DNA of 64,000 nt. Source: Lachnospiraceae bacterium (GTDB lineage Bacteria; Bacillota; Clostridia; Lachnospirales; Lachnospiraceae). The notes under the pieces are model-generated. The model had not been told where the DNA came from, ran no database searches, and saw only the letters and a list, made by a program, of their open reading frames with translations. This document shows positions 1-7,688 of the stretch, in pieces (the stretch's first letter is position 1; each line of letters begins with the position of its first letter). Made by a program: the position numbers and the translations under genes. Location of the stretch: positions 44,357-108,356 of the forward strand of contig CAJTEM010000006.1 in assembly GCA_910575255.1 (NCBI GenBank), in the 5' to 3' direction.

Positions 1-137
1 AGATGCTTTTTCAGCAGTCTTGCGCCATACAGGGCCATGATAGTTTTGCCGGCGCCGGTCACAACGTTGGCGATGCCGTGAAAATTGTTGGCTGACCAGG
101 CGCGGAGGCATTCTTTTTGCCAGGGGTACAGGTGCAT
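1..137 (-). CDS. DEAD/DEAH-type superfamily 2 helicase, N-terminal fragment
   Basis: Only the first 45 codons lie in the window; the gene runs off the left edge on the minus strand. The visible protein begins MHLYPWQKECLRAW, a Q-motif-like start typical of type III restriction/XPB-like SF2 helicases. A Walker A motif, TGAGKT, follows at residues 27-32. A GGAGG ribosome site about 9 nt upstream supports the ATG at 137. The gene is divergent from an operon encoding two BrxC/BrxD-like ATPases, which suggests a shared nucleic-acid-handling or defence function. Helicase class beyond SF2 cannot be told from 45 residues. Confidence 0.75.
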   Translation of the reverse strand, partial: MHLYPWQKECLRAWSANNFHGIANVVTGAGKTIMALYGARLLKKH

Positions 138-183
138 GAGTGGGGGCCTCCGGAAGGGGTGTTTTTTGGGGGGATTTCGGAGC

Positions 184-233
184 GGGGGGGCTTTAGGGGG
201 GGGGGAGGGGATGGTATGGTATGGGGGGGGGGG
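184..233 (+). repeat. Cluster of long G homopolymer tracts
   Basis: Runs of 7 G (184-190), 10 G (196-205), 4 G (207-210) and 11 G (223-233) lie between the divergent helicase and ATPase operons. They sit 47-96 bp upstream of the helicase start codon, where its promoter should be. Such tracts could slip in length or form a G-quadruplex. The rest of the 432-bp gap holds the hairpin at 310-374 and a promoter at 476-504. Confidence 0.8.
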
Positions 234-309
234 ATTGTGTGATGGGGCGGATCCGCAGTGCAGCTCGATTCCGCTGCGCTCCATCTCGCTCACGGGCCTT
301 TGGCCCTAT

Positions 310-374
310 GGAAAATGCCCAGGAAGAAGCGGCTTATGTGCGAGCACAACACCGCTTCTTCCTGGGCATTTTCC
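310..374. repeat. Perfect 23-bp inverted repeat (hairpin)
   Basis: Bases 310-332 are perfectly complementary to 352-374, with a 19-nt loop. There is no T-tract, so this is not a standard terminator. The flanks 5' of it contain short CGCTGCGCTC-like and GGGCC...GGCCC palindromes similar in style to the larger palindromes elsewhere in the window. Confidence 0.8.
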
Positions 375-475
375 GCACTGCTCTTTGCTTTCGTGGAGAT
401 TATACCACTATTTCAAAGATTATGGGAGTTATTATAAAAAAATTGTCGAAAAAGGGAGAAAATGACAGGGAAGCA

Positions 476-504
476 TTGAAAAAGCTTCGCTTTTTTAGTA
501 TACT
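476..504 (+). promoter_or_regulatory. SigA-type promoter of the ATPase cassette
   Basis: TTGAAA (476-481) and TATACT (499-504) are separated by 17 bp. They lie about 65 bp upstream of the first gene of the cassette, in the right orientation. Confidence 0.65.
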
Positions 505-569
505 GGAGCAAGTAAAACACAAGATATAGAGAATCAAGGGAAGATTGCAGAGAAGAGACGGAGGATTTT

Positions 570-1340
570 ATGAATTACGAGGAGTTGTATAGTGAGCTTC
601 AGCCATTGGAAAAACGAATGAAGGATGCGGTCAGTGCGCTTCAGAGGTTTTATAAGGCCATTGCAAAGGATACGGAAGCCGGAGATTTGAAGGATTTGAA
701 CAAGAATCTCTCGGCTTTTTCTGGATTATTGGAGGAACAGCTGGGAACTGTCAGGGAGCTTCAGGAGGTCGTGGACGGCTTCGACAGCAAAGAGTATTAT
801 GAGAGCGGAGAGTTTGCAGCGCAGCTTTTGGAGGCTTGCCGGGAGAATGGCGTAGATGTGACAGGAGAGTATCCAATATATGAGATGTTTCCTTATCGGG
901 TGCGGCTGGATGCAGAGAATCAGGATATTTATCTGGATCGGAAGCGTTATTCCTGCGTGCGCCCACAGAGCTTTGCACAGATGGTAAGGGCAGGACAGGA
1001 TCGGCTGATGAAGGCTTCCTTCAATGCTCTTGCCTTTGCCAATGAACTGGCAGAGGCATACGACCTGGCGGTTCTGAAGCTGGGGAAGCGGCCGGAGTCG
1101 GATATCTATCTGACCAGTCTGTACAAATTCCTGGTTCCGATGGGAAGGTTCCGCAAGGATTATGACCAGCAGAGCTACGCATTTGATCTGGCACGGCTGT
1201 ATGCCTCGGATGTGGAAGTGATTCGGGATGGACGGCGTTTTCAGTTTGGACCCAGCCGCAAGAACAATAAGGCAATCCGTATTCTGGACTCGGAAGGGAA
1301 GGAGCAGTATCTGGCCATGATCCGCTTCTTTGTCGGCTGA
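570..1340 (+). CDS. Unrecognised coiled-coil protein, first gene of ATPase cassette
   Basis: This 256-residue protein was not recognised. The first ~70 residues are charged and helical with heptad-like leucines (coiled coil likely). The rest is a mixed alpha/beta segment with many Tyr and Arg, ending RFFVG. There is no signal peptide or membrane segment, so it is probably cytosolic. A GGAGG site precedes the ATG by about 6 nt. It is the first gene of an operon with two P-loop ATPases (113 bp to the next gene) and is divergent from a helicase. By position it may be a structural or adaptor subunit of the same system; this is inference from context only. Confidence 0.75.
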   Translation: MNYEELYSELQPLEKRMKDAVSALQRFYKAIAKDTEAGDLKDLNKNLSAFSGLLEEQLGTVRELQEVVDGFDSKEYYESGEFAAQLLEACRENGVDVTGEYPIYEMFPYRVRLDAENQDIYLDRKRYSCVRPQSFAQMVRAGQDRLMKASFNALAFANELAEAYDLAVLKLGKRPESDIYLTSLYKFLVPMGRFRKDYDQQSYAFDLARLYASDVEVIRDGRRFQFGPSRKNNKAIRILDSEGKEQYLAMIRFFVG

Positions 1341-1354
1341 CGATGTGTGTAGGA

Positions 1355-1390
1355 GGAAGGCAAATGCGAAGCATTTTTCAAATGCCTTCC
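1355..1390 (+). other. Intergenic hairpin within the ATPase operon
   Basis: The 8-nt arms 1355-1362 and 1383-1390 are complementary and enclose a smaller ATGC/GCAT stem. The hairpin lies in the 112-bp spacer between the coiled-coil gene and the first ATPase gene. No strong T-run follows, so it may be an RNA-processing or attenuation site rather than a full terminator. Confidence 0.5.
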
Positions 1391-1452
1391 GACGAAATGC
1401 CGCCGAACGGAAGTGAGGGGGCGCTATATAAAGATACCAGGGAGGGTCGGTT

Positions 1453-2706
1453 ATGGCATTGGATATGATGTCCGGACAGGAGACTTTTTCCGGGCCGCTT
1501 TCTGCAGAGCAGCTTCTCTTGCAGGGGAAAGCCCCTGGCAAGGGAGCGCTGGTTGGGGAATTGTCGGAGGGAATTGATTTTCTTGTGGACTTTTGGAGAG
1601 ATAAATACCTGCAGGAATATATCCGGGAGGGCGGAAGCAAGATTAAGTTCGTGACAGGGAAGGCGGGCAGTGGGAAGAGCCATTTTCTTCAGCTTTTTTC
1701 TACGATGGCTTCCGGGCAGCAGTATCAGACGGTCGACTTTTCGGCAAATGACATCTGGCTTCATGATTTCAAGGAGATTTATCTTGAGATTCTGCGCCAG
1801 TGCGATATTATGGAATGTCTGAAGAAATGTGCGGCGCAGGTGGTAAAGCGGATGGGATACCGCAGTGAGGAGATTCCGGAAGGGATGACCTTTATGGACT
1901 ATCTGTCTTCCCAGGATATGGGAGATGCGATCACCCGCAGGGAGATTCGCCTGCAGCTCAGGGAGCTGTTTTTAGAGAATCCTCTGATGGATAATAATTT
2001 TGCGCTGGCTTGCAGCCTCCTGACCGGAGGGATTCTGGGGCACCCGCTTTTGGAAGTGCAGAACCAGGAAATATTGCTGGCCTGGATGCAGGGGGATCGG
2101 ACCGTGAAGCTGTCTCTGGTGCGGGCATTGGGACTTTCACCGAGCCGGATTACGCGTTATAATGCCAGACATATGCTGCGGTCGCTGTGTGAGATCATCC
2201 GCATGAGCGGCTATGCGGGACTTGTGGTGCTGATTGATGATCTGGAGATTCTGCTGAGCCGTTCCAGCCTAGTACGGCTTCATTATACGAAGATGCGGCG
2301 GGAGGATACTTATGAGAGCATCCGCCAGCTGATCGACGAGATTGACAGCCTGAGGAATATTATGTTTGTATTCGGGTTTGACCGGGAACTGTTTGACAAT
2401 GAGAATGCCGGGGTGAAGTCCTATCAGGCGCTGTGGATGCGGATTCAGAATGAGATTGTGGGAGAGCGTTTTAACCGCTTTGGGGATATCGTGGATCTGG
2501 ATCGGATGGCAGCGCAGGAATATAGTCCGGAGACATTGGTAAATATGTCGGGGAAGCTTGCGGATTTTATCATATCCCGGGGCGGCCAGGCAAGTGTGAT
2601 TTCCCTGGAAACGGCAAAAGAGATTCTTGCGGCAGTGGGATTTGGCGGAACCGGAATTCCCAGGATGGTAAATGAAAAGACGCTGGGAGGTGGGGCAAAT
2701 GTTTGA
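1453..2706 (+). CDS. BrxC/BrxD-like (DUF2791-type) P-loop ATPase, first copy
   Basis: The 417-residue protein carries Walker A GKAGSGKS at residues 69-76 and a Walker B-like VVLIDDLE near 258-265. A conserved-looking FGFDRELFD segment follows near 300. Size and motif spacing fit the ATP-binding family of BREX/Pgl-associated BrxD proteins (DUF2791); this assignment is by recognition, not by search. A GGAGGG site 6 nt upstream supports the ATG at 1453. The stop overlaps the next ATPase start by 8 nt, implying translational coupling. The two ATPases are clearly different in sequence, so they may form a heteromeric complex with the upstream protein and the divergent helicase. Confidence 0.75.
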   Translation: MALDMMSGQETFSGPLSAEQLLLQGKAPGKGALVGELSEGIDFLVDFWRDKYLQEYIREGGSKIKFVTGKAGSGKSHFLQLFSTMASGQQYQTVDFSANDIWLHDFKEIYLEILRQCDIMECLKKCAAQVVKRMGYRSEEIPEGMTFMDYLSSQDMGDAITRREIRLQLRELFLENPLMDNNFALACSLLTGGILGHPLLEVQNQEILLAWMQGDRTVKLSLVRALGLSPSRITRYNARHMLRSLCEIIRMSGYAGLVVLIDDLEILLSRSSLVRLHYTKMRREDTYESIRQLIDEIDSLRNIMFVFGFDRELFDNENAGVKSYQALWMRIQNEIVGERFNRFGDIVDLDRMAAQEYSPETLVNMSGKLADFIISRGGQASVISLETAKEILAAVGFGGTGIPRMVNEKTLGGGANV

Positions 2707-3904
2707 TGTCGAGGCAAGACGGGTGATTGAGGCATTGCGTTCCGGTGTGCCTTCCCGTGCAGTGGGACAGTATTTTTCAGAGGCCAGGCCTCAGCTGATG
2801 CGGGATATTTCCGGGCGCCTGGAAAAGGTCTCGGAGAGTGGCCGTTCGGATGGCATGGTGATCTCCGGAAAGTACGGGGAGGGGAAGACCCATCTTTTAA
2901 ATACGGTGTTTAATCTGGCGCATTCCAACAATATGGTAGTTTCCTGGCTTTCGCTCAGCAAGGAGACCCCGATGGATAAGCTGTATCTGGTTTACCAGAA
3001 GCTGATCAGCAACACGTATCTTCCCATGCGGCAGCAGCCAGGCTTTCTGCAGGTTCTGGAGAAGCTGACGCCTAACAGCCCGTTGGCGGGAGAGATGCTG
3101 CTCTATGGGTCCAGGGAGCTGGAGACGGATAAGCTTTACTATCTTCTCAAGGCGTATATGAATACCGAGGATCAGGAGGAGAAGTTCCTCTTGCAGGCTG
3201 ATCTGGAAGGAGACTTTATCAGCAATGTTTCTCTGAAACAGATTTATAAGCGGATTTTCAGCCAGACTGTAAAGTATCAGGTATCGTTTGCCAAGACAAA
3301 GCACACTGCGGATTACTTTGCGTTTATGAGCCATTTGTTTGCACAGCTTGGTTATAACGGATGGGTGATTCTGGTGGATGAGGCAGAGCTGATGGGGCGT
3401 CTGGGGAAAAAGGCCAGGCTGAACGCATACCGGAATATGGCGAAGCTTCTGATGCCCTCAGAAAAACTGGAATCGGTATTCTCCATGTTTGCACTGAGCG
3501 CCTCTTATGCGGAGGATGTGATTGAGGGTAAGCATGAATTTGAGAATCTGGCGTCTGTATATCCACAGGAGCAGGAGCCGGCCAAAAGTGTTCTGCATCT
3601 GCTCTTGAAGGCGCCGCAGCTGAATCCGCTTACCAGGGAGGAGATTTCCCGGATTCTGGAGCGTGTGCAGGAATTTCACGGACGCGCCTATGAGTGGCAT
3701 CCGGAGGTTTCGCCTGACAGCATTGTAAAGGCAACTCAGGCCGGAGGATATCTGCTCCGTACGAAGATCCGGGCGGCGATCGAATTCTTTGATCAGTTGT
3801 ACCAGTATGGTGAGGCGGGGAATACCCGGATTAATGAGCTGGGAAAGGAACAGTTTGAGGAAGAGGTGCCGGCTCTGGACTTGCTGGATGAGGGCAATAT
3901 CTGA
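2699..3904 (+). CDS. BrxC/BrxD-like (DUF2791-type) P-loop ATPase, second copy
   Basis: The protein has 401 residues from the ATG at 2699, chosen because GGGAGG lies 8 nt upstream and the start overlaps the previous stop; an ATG at 2672 has no good site. Walker A is GKYGEGKT (57-64) and Walker B is VILVDEAE (223-230), followed by LMGRLGKKARLNAYRNMAKLL, a signature I associate with DUF2791/BrxD ATPases. BREX type 2 uses one such protein with a helicase; here there are two in tandem. The stop codon is one base from the stop of the convergent LytTR gene, with no room for a terminator. Confidence 0.8.
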   Translation: MFDVEARRVIEALRSGVPSRAVGQYFSEARPQLMRDISGRLEKVSESGRSDGMVISGKYGEGKTHLLNTVFNLAHSNNMVVSWLSLSKETPMDKLYLVYQKLISNTYLPMRQQPGFLQVLEKLTPNSPLAGEMLLYGSRELETDKLYYLLKAYMNTEDQEEKFLLQADLEGDFISNVSLKQIYKRIFSQTVKYQVSFAKTKHTADYFAFMSHLFAQLGYNGWVILVDEAELMGRLGKKARLNAYRNMAKLLMPSEKLESVFSMFALSASYAEDVIEGKHEFENLASVYPQEQEPAKSVLHLLLKAPQLNPLTREEISRILERVQEFHGRAYEWHPEVSPDSIVKATQAGGYLLRTKIRAAIEFFDQLYQYGEAGNTRINELGKEQFEEEVPALDLLDEGNI

Positions 3905-3905
3905 A

Positions 3906-4238
3906 TCATTTCAGGGTATCCAGATATTTCTTCAGCCACGAATACTTCTTCTCTGGTACGGGCAGACGGCTGCCATTGTCCATAAGAACCGTTCGGCGGT
4001 AAAGTGTGGCCACTGCGTGACAATTGATAAGAAAACTGCGGTGGATCCGGAGAAAATAATCCGGCATCAGCTCTTCCATCAGAAGAAGAGGATAAGGAAT
4101 GTGGATCGTCAGATCCCGGCTGATAATCCGCGAATAGATATTATCCGCTTCGATGTAGAAAATATCTGTCGGAGAGAGCTGGTATCGATGAGAGGAGCGA
4201 TCGGTAAAGGTCATGAGAGTATCCGAAGCAGTAGACAT
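3906..4238 (-). CDS. LytTR-domain DNA-binding protein
   Basis: A 110-residue protein made almost entirely of one LytTR DNA-binding domain: a DIFYIEADNIYSRI start, LLLMEELMP...FLRIHRSFLINCHAV and a VPEKKYSWLKKYL end. There is no receiver or membrane domain, so it is a stand-alone regulator. It converges on the ATPase cassette with one base between stop codons. A tandem AC-rich repeat block lies directly upstream of its start and includes two matches resembling LytTR sites. The target is not known; autoregulation or control of the nearby surface-protein genes are possibilities. Confidence 0.85.
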   Translation of the reverse strand: MSTASDTLMTFTDRSSHRYQLSPTDIFYIEADNIYSRIISRDLTIHIPYPLLLMEELMPDYFLRIHRSFLINCHAVATLYRRTVLMDNGSRLPVPEKKYSWLKKYLDTLK

Positions 4239-4337
4239 AAGATCTCCTTTTCGGCAAAGGCATACCAGGGGGCAACAGGCGACGAGGGGCTAAAAGGCAA
4301 ACAGCATAGGTCATAAAACGGAAAGGCAATAATACGA

Positions 4338-4535
4338 GGAAACGGTGGAAACAGAAAAACAGTTAAAACGGGAAACAATTGAAGCAGAGAAATGCCTGAA
4401 ACGGGAAAACAGTTAAAACAGGAAAACTTTTGAGACGGGAAAACTTTTGAAACAGAGAAGCTTTTGAAGCAGAAATGCATTAAAACAGAGAAGCTTTGAA
4501 ACAGAAATGCCATGAAAACAGAAAAGCTATTGGCT
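4338..4535. repeat. Degenerate tandem repeats of a 16-18 bp purine-rich unit
   Basis: About ten degenerate copies of a unit close to AGRRAARCTTTTGAAAC lie end to end, upstream of the minus-strand LytTR gene. ACAGTTAAA, near the known LytTR/AgrA-type direct repeat core, occurs at 4359-4367 and 4409-4417, 50 bp apart. A Phe-rich minus-strand reading frame through this block is judged non-coding. The 399-bp gap 4239-4637 otherwise holds only the hairpin at 4583-4619. Confidence 0.65.
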
Positions 4536-4582
4536 CTGATGATTCATTACAGTGAAAGCCGCAGTACAACCGTATGAATTCC

Positions 4583-4619
4583 GTCGGATTGTGACCTCTA
4601 AGGGGAGTCACAGTCCGAC
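4583..4619 (-). terminator. Hairpin after the lipoprotein gene
   Basis: Arms of 13 nt (4583-4595 and 4607-4619) pair with a single G-U. It lies 19 bp beyond the stop codon of the minus-strand lipoprotein gene. No U-tract follows on either strand, so efficiency as an intrinsic terminator is uncertain. Confidence 0.5.
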
Positions 4620-4637
4620 AGAAGATTCCCATGGAAC

Positions 4638-5141
4638 TTAAGGATTGATCTCAAAGGTCAGATATTCATCCATCGGGACCTGGGTCTCGAACATGGGGGC
4701 GCCGTTGGATTTGTATGCGGATTCTTCATAAATCTTCAGATTAATCACATTATCCTGGTACAGACCGCCAAAGGTATCATCATCGGATTCGCCATAGGAA
4801 AAATCCTGAACAGCAACCTGATCATTAATTCCTTTGATCGCGACGTCTGCAAAATATGCGGCATCTTCGGCAGAAGTACCGTCCTTCACCACCGCAATTA
4901 CATCCACCGCAGATTCGTCGAGCCTTAAATCAAAATCAATAGCAGCAGCCATCGGGTAATCGCTCTCGTCCAGATAGATATCATTGACGTCCTCGTGAAG
5001 CTGATTGATATCTAATTCGACATTCATATACATATTGAAGTCCGGCTGTGCAGCATCCTCGGAGCGTACGATATTGCTTTTGGTACATCCGCATAATAAG
5101 ACCGCACATCCTGCGGCGAGCAGCCATTTCTTTATCTTCAT
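4638..5141 (-). CDS. Small secreted lipoprotein, unknown function
   Basis: The 167-residue protein starts MKIKKWLLAAGCAVLLCGC, a type II signal peptide with lipobox LLCGC, so it should be acylated and anchored outside the membrane. The ATG at 5141 was chosen because GGAGGAA lies just upstream; an in-frame GTG 18 bp earlier overlaps that ribosome site. The mature part is acidic (many Asp/Glu) with a DLRLDESAVDVIAVVKDGTSAEDAAYFADVAIKGINDQ core and ends LTFEINP. No family was recognised. Confidence 0.8.
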   Translation of the reverse strand: MKIKKWLLAAGCAVLLCGCTKSNIVRSEDAAQPDFNMYMNVELDINQLHEDVNDIYLDESDYPMAAAIDFDLRLDESAVDVIAVVKDGTSAEDAAYFADVAIKGINDQVAVQDFSYGESDDDTFGGLYQDNVINLKIYEESAYKSNGAPMFETQVPMDEYLTFEINP

Positions 5142-5343
5142 AATTGTATTCCTCCTCACATTAGAAATCCGCGTAAAATATAAACTTTTTCGTAGCCGTC
5201 CGTATGAAAGGACCGAATGGAAACAAGCAGTTAGTATTATATACGATAGAGATGTATTTGGATAGACCTTTTAAGAAAAAAACACAAAAAATTAACAATT
5301 AATAGTTGCTTTTCACGGAGAGATGTAGATTCCTAAAGGTACG

Positions 5344-5430
5344 CCTTGGAACAAGAGGAGAGCCGGAGCGGGAAATGGCCGGAAGATGTTTCCGGCCATT
5401 TCCCGCTCCGGCCCTCCCCTTGTTCCAAGG
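5344..5430. repeat. Long intergenic palindrome B
   Basis: Arms 5344-5383 and 5391-5430 are complementary at 38 of 40 positions with a 7-nt loop. The left edge reads GTACGCCTTGGAA and the right edge TTCCAAGGCTGA, the same border words as the palindromes near 10.1, 24.5 and 26.4 kb. TGCTTTTCACGG lies about 37 bp left of it, as in the 26.3-kb copy. The 500-bp gap 5142-5641 otherwise holds the terminator at 5567-5610. Confidence 0.85.
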
Positions 5431-5566
5431 CTGAATATCCCTTTCCTAAATGAACTGATATCGTTTCACAAGTTGATTCTTTCGATGTCGACAGGTGTCA
5501 GCTCTGAAAAACGAGTTCCCTGGACTGCGGGGCACCATATTGCCCGTGAAATGCAACCTAATTAGC

Positions 5567-5610
5567 CACAGGAACAGAACGGCCGATTCCTCAGCCGTTC
5601 TGTTCCTGTG
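5567..5610 (-). terminator. Strong 17-bp hairpin downstream of wall-binding protein gene
   Basis: A perfect 17-nt inverted repeat (5567-5583 with 5594-5610) and a 10-nt loop lies 31 bp beyond the stop of the minus-strand gene ending at 5642. The following U-tract is poor, but position and strength favour a terminator. Confidence 0.6.
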
Positions 5611-5641
5611 ATTATGCAGATACAAAATCGAATATTTTTAC

Positions 5642-6748
5642 TCAGGCGGCAGTCTCATCCTCAGAGGCAGCCTGGCTCTCGGATTCCGGCTCTGTCCCGC
5701 TCTCGGCGGCAGAGTCAGCTGTGTTATCGGAAGCCTGCTGGCTGCCGGCTTCGGAGGCAGCATTAAGAGCGCCCTGACCGGCTACGATAACCGATGCAGT
5801 GGCGGGCTGCTCGGCAGCAGTCTCCTGGGGGGTCTCCTCAGAGCCGGCTTCCTGTTCCGAACCTTCCTCAGTCTCCTCATTCGGGACAATCTCGCTGCAG
5901 GTAACCTTGATGGTAACGGTATTGTTCTGGTAGGTCAGCTCGTAGGGGTTGCCGGTATCAGAGGCGTCCTTTTCCTCGAAACGGCCGCTGCCGCCCACTT
6001 CTTCTGCCAGACAACGGTCATAGATGGCCTTACCCTTGTTCTCGCCCAGGGAGGCATTCAAAAGCCGGAGAAAAGCGTCGTTGAAGGAGGCTACTTCATT
6101 GGCATCGGAAAGGATATTCCGATTGTAAGAAAGCTCCAGAGCCTCCGCCTTGTAATTGGAGTTTTCCGGATTGGACATCTTCCATAAGGAGCAGGAAAGG
6201 ATCGTGCCGCTGCCGTCTGCATTGAAGCGATAGCTGACTTCAAGGTTGTCCTCGGTGGTGTCCCCCTTGATGGCAGTATTCTGTACCTTTGTACGGGTAT
6301 CGATAAAGATGATATCCATCAGTGCCTTCATCTCGGCCTGATAGGCAAGGCGGGTAGTGCTTACAGCAATGCTCGAAGCCTTGGCAGCTTCAGCAGCCTG
6401 GTCGGCAGCCGCCTGCTTTTTCGCGGGGCTGGGACGGGAAGCGATCCGCTGTCTGCGGGCTTCTTCAGCGGCAAGCTCTGCTTCTGTCTTTTCTCTCTTG
6501 CGGCCGTCAGCGCCGTACCAGAAACCATTGACACGGGTTTCTGTCATCATGTAGCCATCCGGATCCATAAAGTATTCGGAACCGTCGGCAGGATCGGTAA
6601 ATGCCTGTCCATAGACCCAGGCGCCATTATCCTGAACATAATACCAGCCCTTACCGTCCTGCTGCCACTGACCGGCAAATGCGGTAATCCCTGTGGAAAG
6701 GGTCAAAGCCGCCGCCAGGACGGATAATCTTAATGTCTCTTTTTTCAT
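5642..6748 (-). CDS. Secreted protein with N-terminal wall-binding repeats and acidic tail
   Basis: The 368-residue protein begins MKKETLRLSVLAAALTLSTGITAFAG, a Sec signal peptide. Two choline/glucan-binding-type repeats follow (WQQDGKGWYYVQDNGAWVYG and a degenerate YFMDPDGYMMTETRVNGFWYGADG copy). A central domain of about 200 residues was not recognised. The last ~90 residues are low-complexity Glu/Ser/Ala/Gln (EEGSEQEAGSEE, ESGTEPESESQAASED). The ATG at 6748 has GGAGGAG upstream; a longer frame reaching 6835 lacks this. It is the first of three such proteins within 4.2 kb on the same strand, each with its own terminator. Role: surface attachment or wall remodelling, inferred. Confidence 0.85.
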   Translation of the reverse strand: MKKETLRLSVLAAALTLSTGITAFAGQWQQDGKGWYYVQDNGAWVYGQAFTDPADGSEYFMDPDGYMMTETRVNGFWYGADGRKREKTEAELAAEEARRQRIASRPSPAKKQAAADQAAEAAKASSIAVSTTRLAYQAEMKALMDIIFIDTRTKVQNTAIKGDTTEDNLEVSYRFNADGSGTILSCSLWKMSNPENSNYKAEALELSYNRNILSDANEVASFNDAFLRLLNASLGENKGKAIYDRCLAEEVGGSGRFEEKDASDTGNPYELTYQNNTVTIKVTCSEIVPNEETEEGSEQEAGSEETPQETAAEQPATASVIVAGQGALNAASEAGSQQASDNTADSAAESGTEPESESQAASEDETAA

Positions 6749-6806
6749 ATCAAACTCCTCCAGATTCCTGTATTGATTTAATTCCGTGAAAAGATTTACC
6801 AATGAA

Positions 6807-6835
6807 AGCATAGCATAAAATGGAATGACATACAA
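6807..6835 (-). promoter_or_regulatory. SigA-type promoter for the 368-aa wall-binding protein
   Basis: On the minus strand TTGTAT (6835-6830) and TATGCT (6812-6807) are 17 bp apart, about 60 bp upstream of the start codon at 6748. Confidence 0.5.
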
Positions 6836-6910
6836 CTGCCTAAAATGTGAACTTTCCGTAATATTTTATTACGATTTGGCAGAAAATTGTAAAAAGAGGG
6901 ATCCCGAAGA

Positions 6911-6949
6911 CCAAAGAAAAAGACAGGAACTCATGTCAAAGCTCCTGTC
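6911..6949 (-). terminator. Intrinsic terminator of small wall-binding protein gene
   Basis: Read on the minus strand, GACAGGA and TCCTGTC form a stem (6949-6943 with 6928-6922) followed by a TTTTTCTTT tract. It lies about 80 bp after the stop codon at 7028. Confidence 0.75.
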
Positions 6950-7027
6950 CTGCTGCAATACAAGGAACGGAAGGAATGATACCGCCTCGTACCGTCGGTT
7001 CGAAAATCCGTGTGCCGAATCCGGTTA

Positions 7028-7351
7028 TCACCGCTTCTTCTCCATCTTGCCGTCTTCCCCTACATAGTAGTTATCAACCCAGGAATCCGTGACCAGAACA
7101 CCGTCCTCATCCAGATAGTACCAGGCACCGTCGTCCTTCTGCCAGTATTCACATTTACGACAGCCGTTCTCATCCAGATAATAACGCTTGCCTTCCAGCT
7201 CCAGCCAGCCGACAGCAGGTTCTCCGTCATCCTGAATGTATTGCCACTGATCTTCTTCTGTCTTCTGCCACTCGCCGGCCAGGGCCGGAAATGCGCCAAG
7301 AAGAAGGCAGGAAATCGTCAAAAATAAGGTCGGACTAATTCTGTGCTTCAT
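7028..7351 (-). CDS. Small secreted wall-binding-repeat protein
   Basis: The 107-residue protein has a Sec signal peptide (MKHRISPTLFLTISCLLLGAFPALAG). It is otherwise made only of four short aromatic/Gly repeats of the cell-wall/choline-binding type (EWQKTEEDQWQYIQDDG, GWLELEGKRYYLDENG, EYWQKDDGAWYYLDEDG, DSWVDNYYVGEDG). There is no catalytic domain. The ATG at 7351 is preferred over an adjacent GTG. The DNYYVGEDGKMEKKR end is close to the repeat style of the neighbouring 460-residue protein. It probably coats or binds wall polymers. Confidence 0.85.
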   Translation of the reverse strand: MKHRISPTLFLTISCLLLGAFPALAGEWQKTEEDQWQYIQDDGEPAVGWLELEGKRYYLDENGCRKCEYWQKDDGAWYYLDEDGVLVTDSWVDNYYVGEDGKMEKKR

Positions 7352-7383
7352 CACACCTCACCTCAACTTTCTGTTTGAGTTCA

Positions 7384-7412
7384 TTATAACAGGGGTGGAA
7401 ATGGATGGCAAT
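7384..7412 (-). promoter_or_regulatory. SigA-type promoter for the small wall-binding protein
   Basis: On the minus strand TTGCCA (7412-7407) and a perfect TATAAT (7389-7384) are 17 bp apart, 33 bp upstream of the start codon. The remainder of the 337-bp gap to 7688 is AT-rich and shows no other feature. Confidence 0.75.
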
Positions 7413-7688
7413 AGGCGGGAAAGGATTGTAAGGATTTTGCGTGAATCGTAAGAAAAATGTCAGTAACTAAGAAAAAAATTTTATAGATGTTGTCGAATGA
7501 ACCTTAAAGCCAGATTACAAGTAGTAGTGAGACGCGTGAAGCAAAACTGACAGATATAGTAGGGCGAGAAATCGATTGTGAAACAGATAGAAATTTGTCG
7601 AATTGTGCGATTTCTTCCGCTTTTCAAATGTGAAAAAAGGCTTTATATTGGATATAGAGGCATTGAGTTTTATGAAAGGAGATGAGAT

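Noticed and set aside
85-529. Two overlapping + frames in the divergent region
   Set aside because: They cross the G tracts and the 23-bp hairpin, have glycine runs from homopolymers and lack ribosome sites.
4211-4513. Phe/Ser-rich minus-strand frame upstream of the LytTR gene
   Set aside because: It is a translation of the tandem repeat block and overlaps the LytTR gene in another frame, with no ribosome site.
6990-7015. GGTTCGAAAATCC resembling a tRNA T-loop
   Set aside because: No acceptor stem, D arm or anticodon arm can be formed around it; it lies between a terminator and a gene end.
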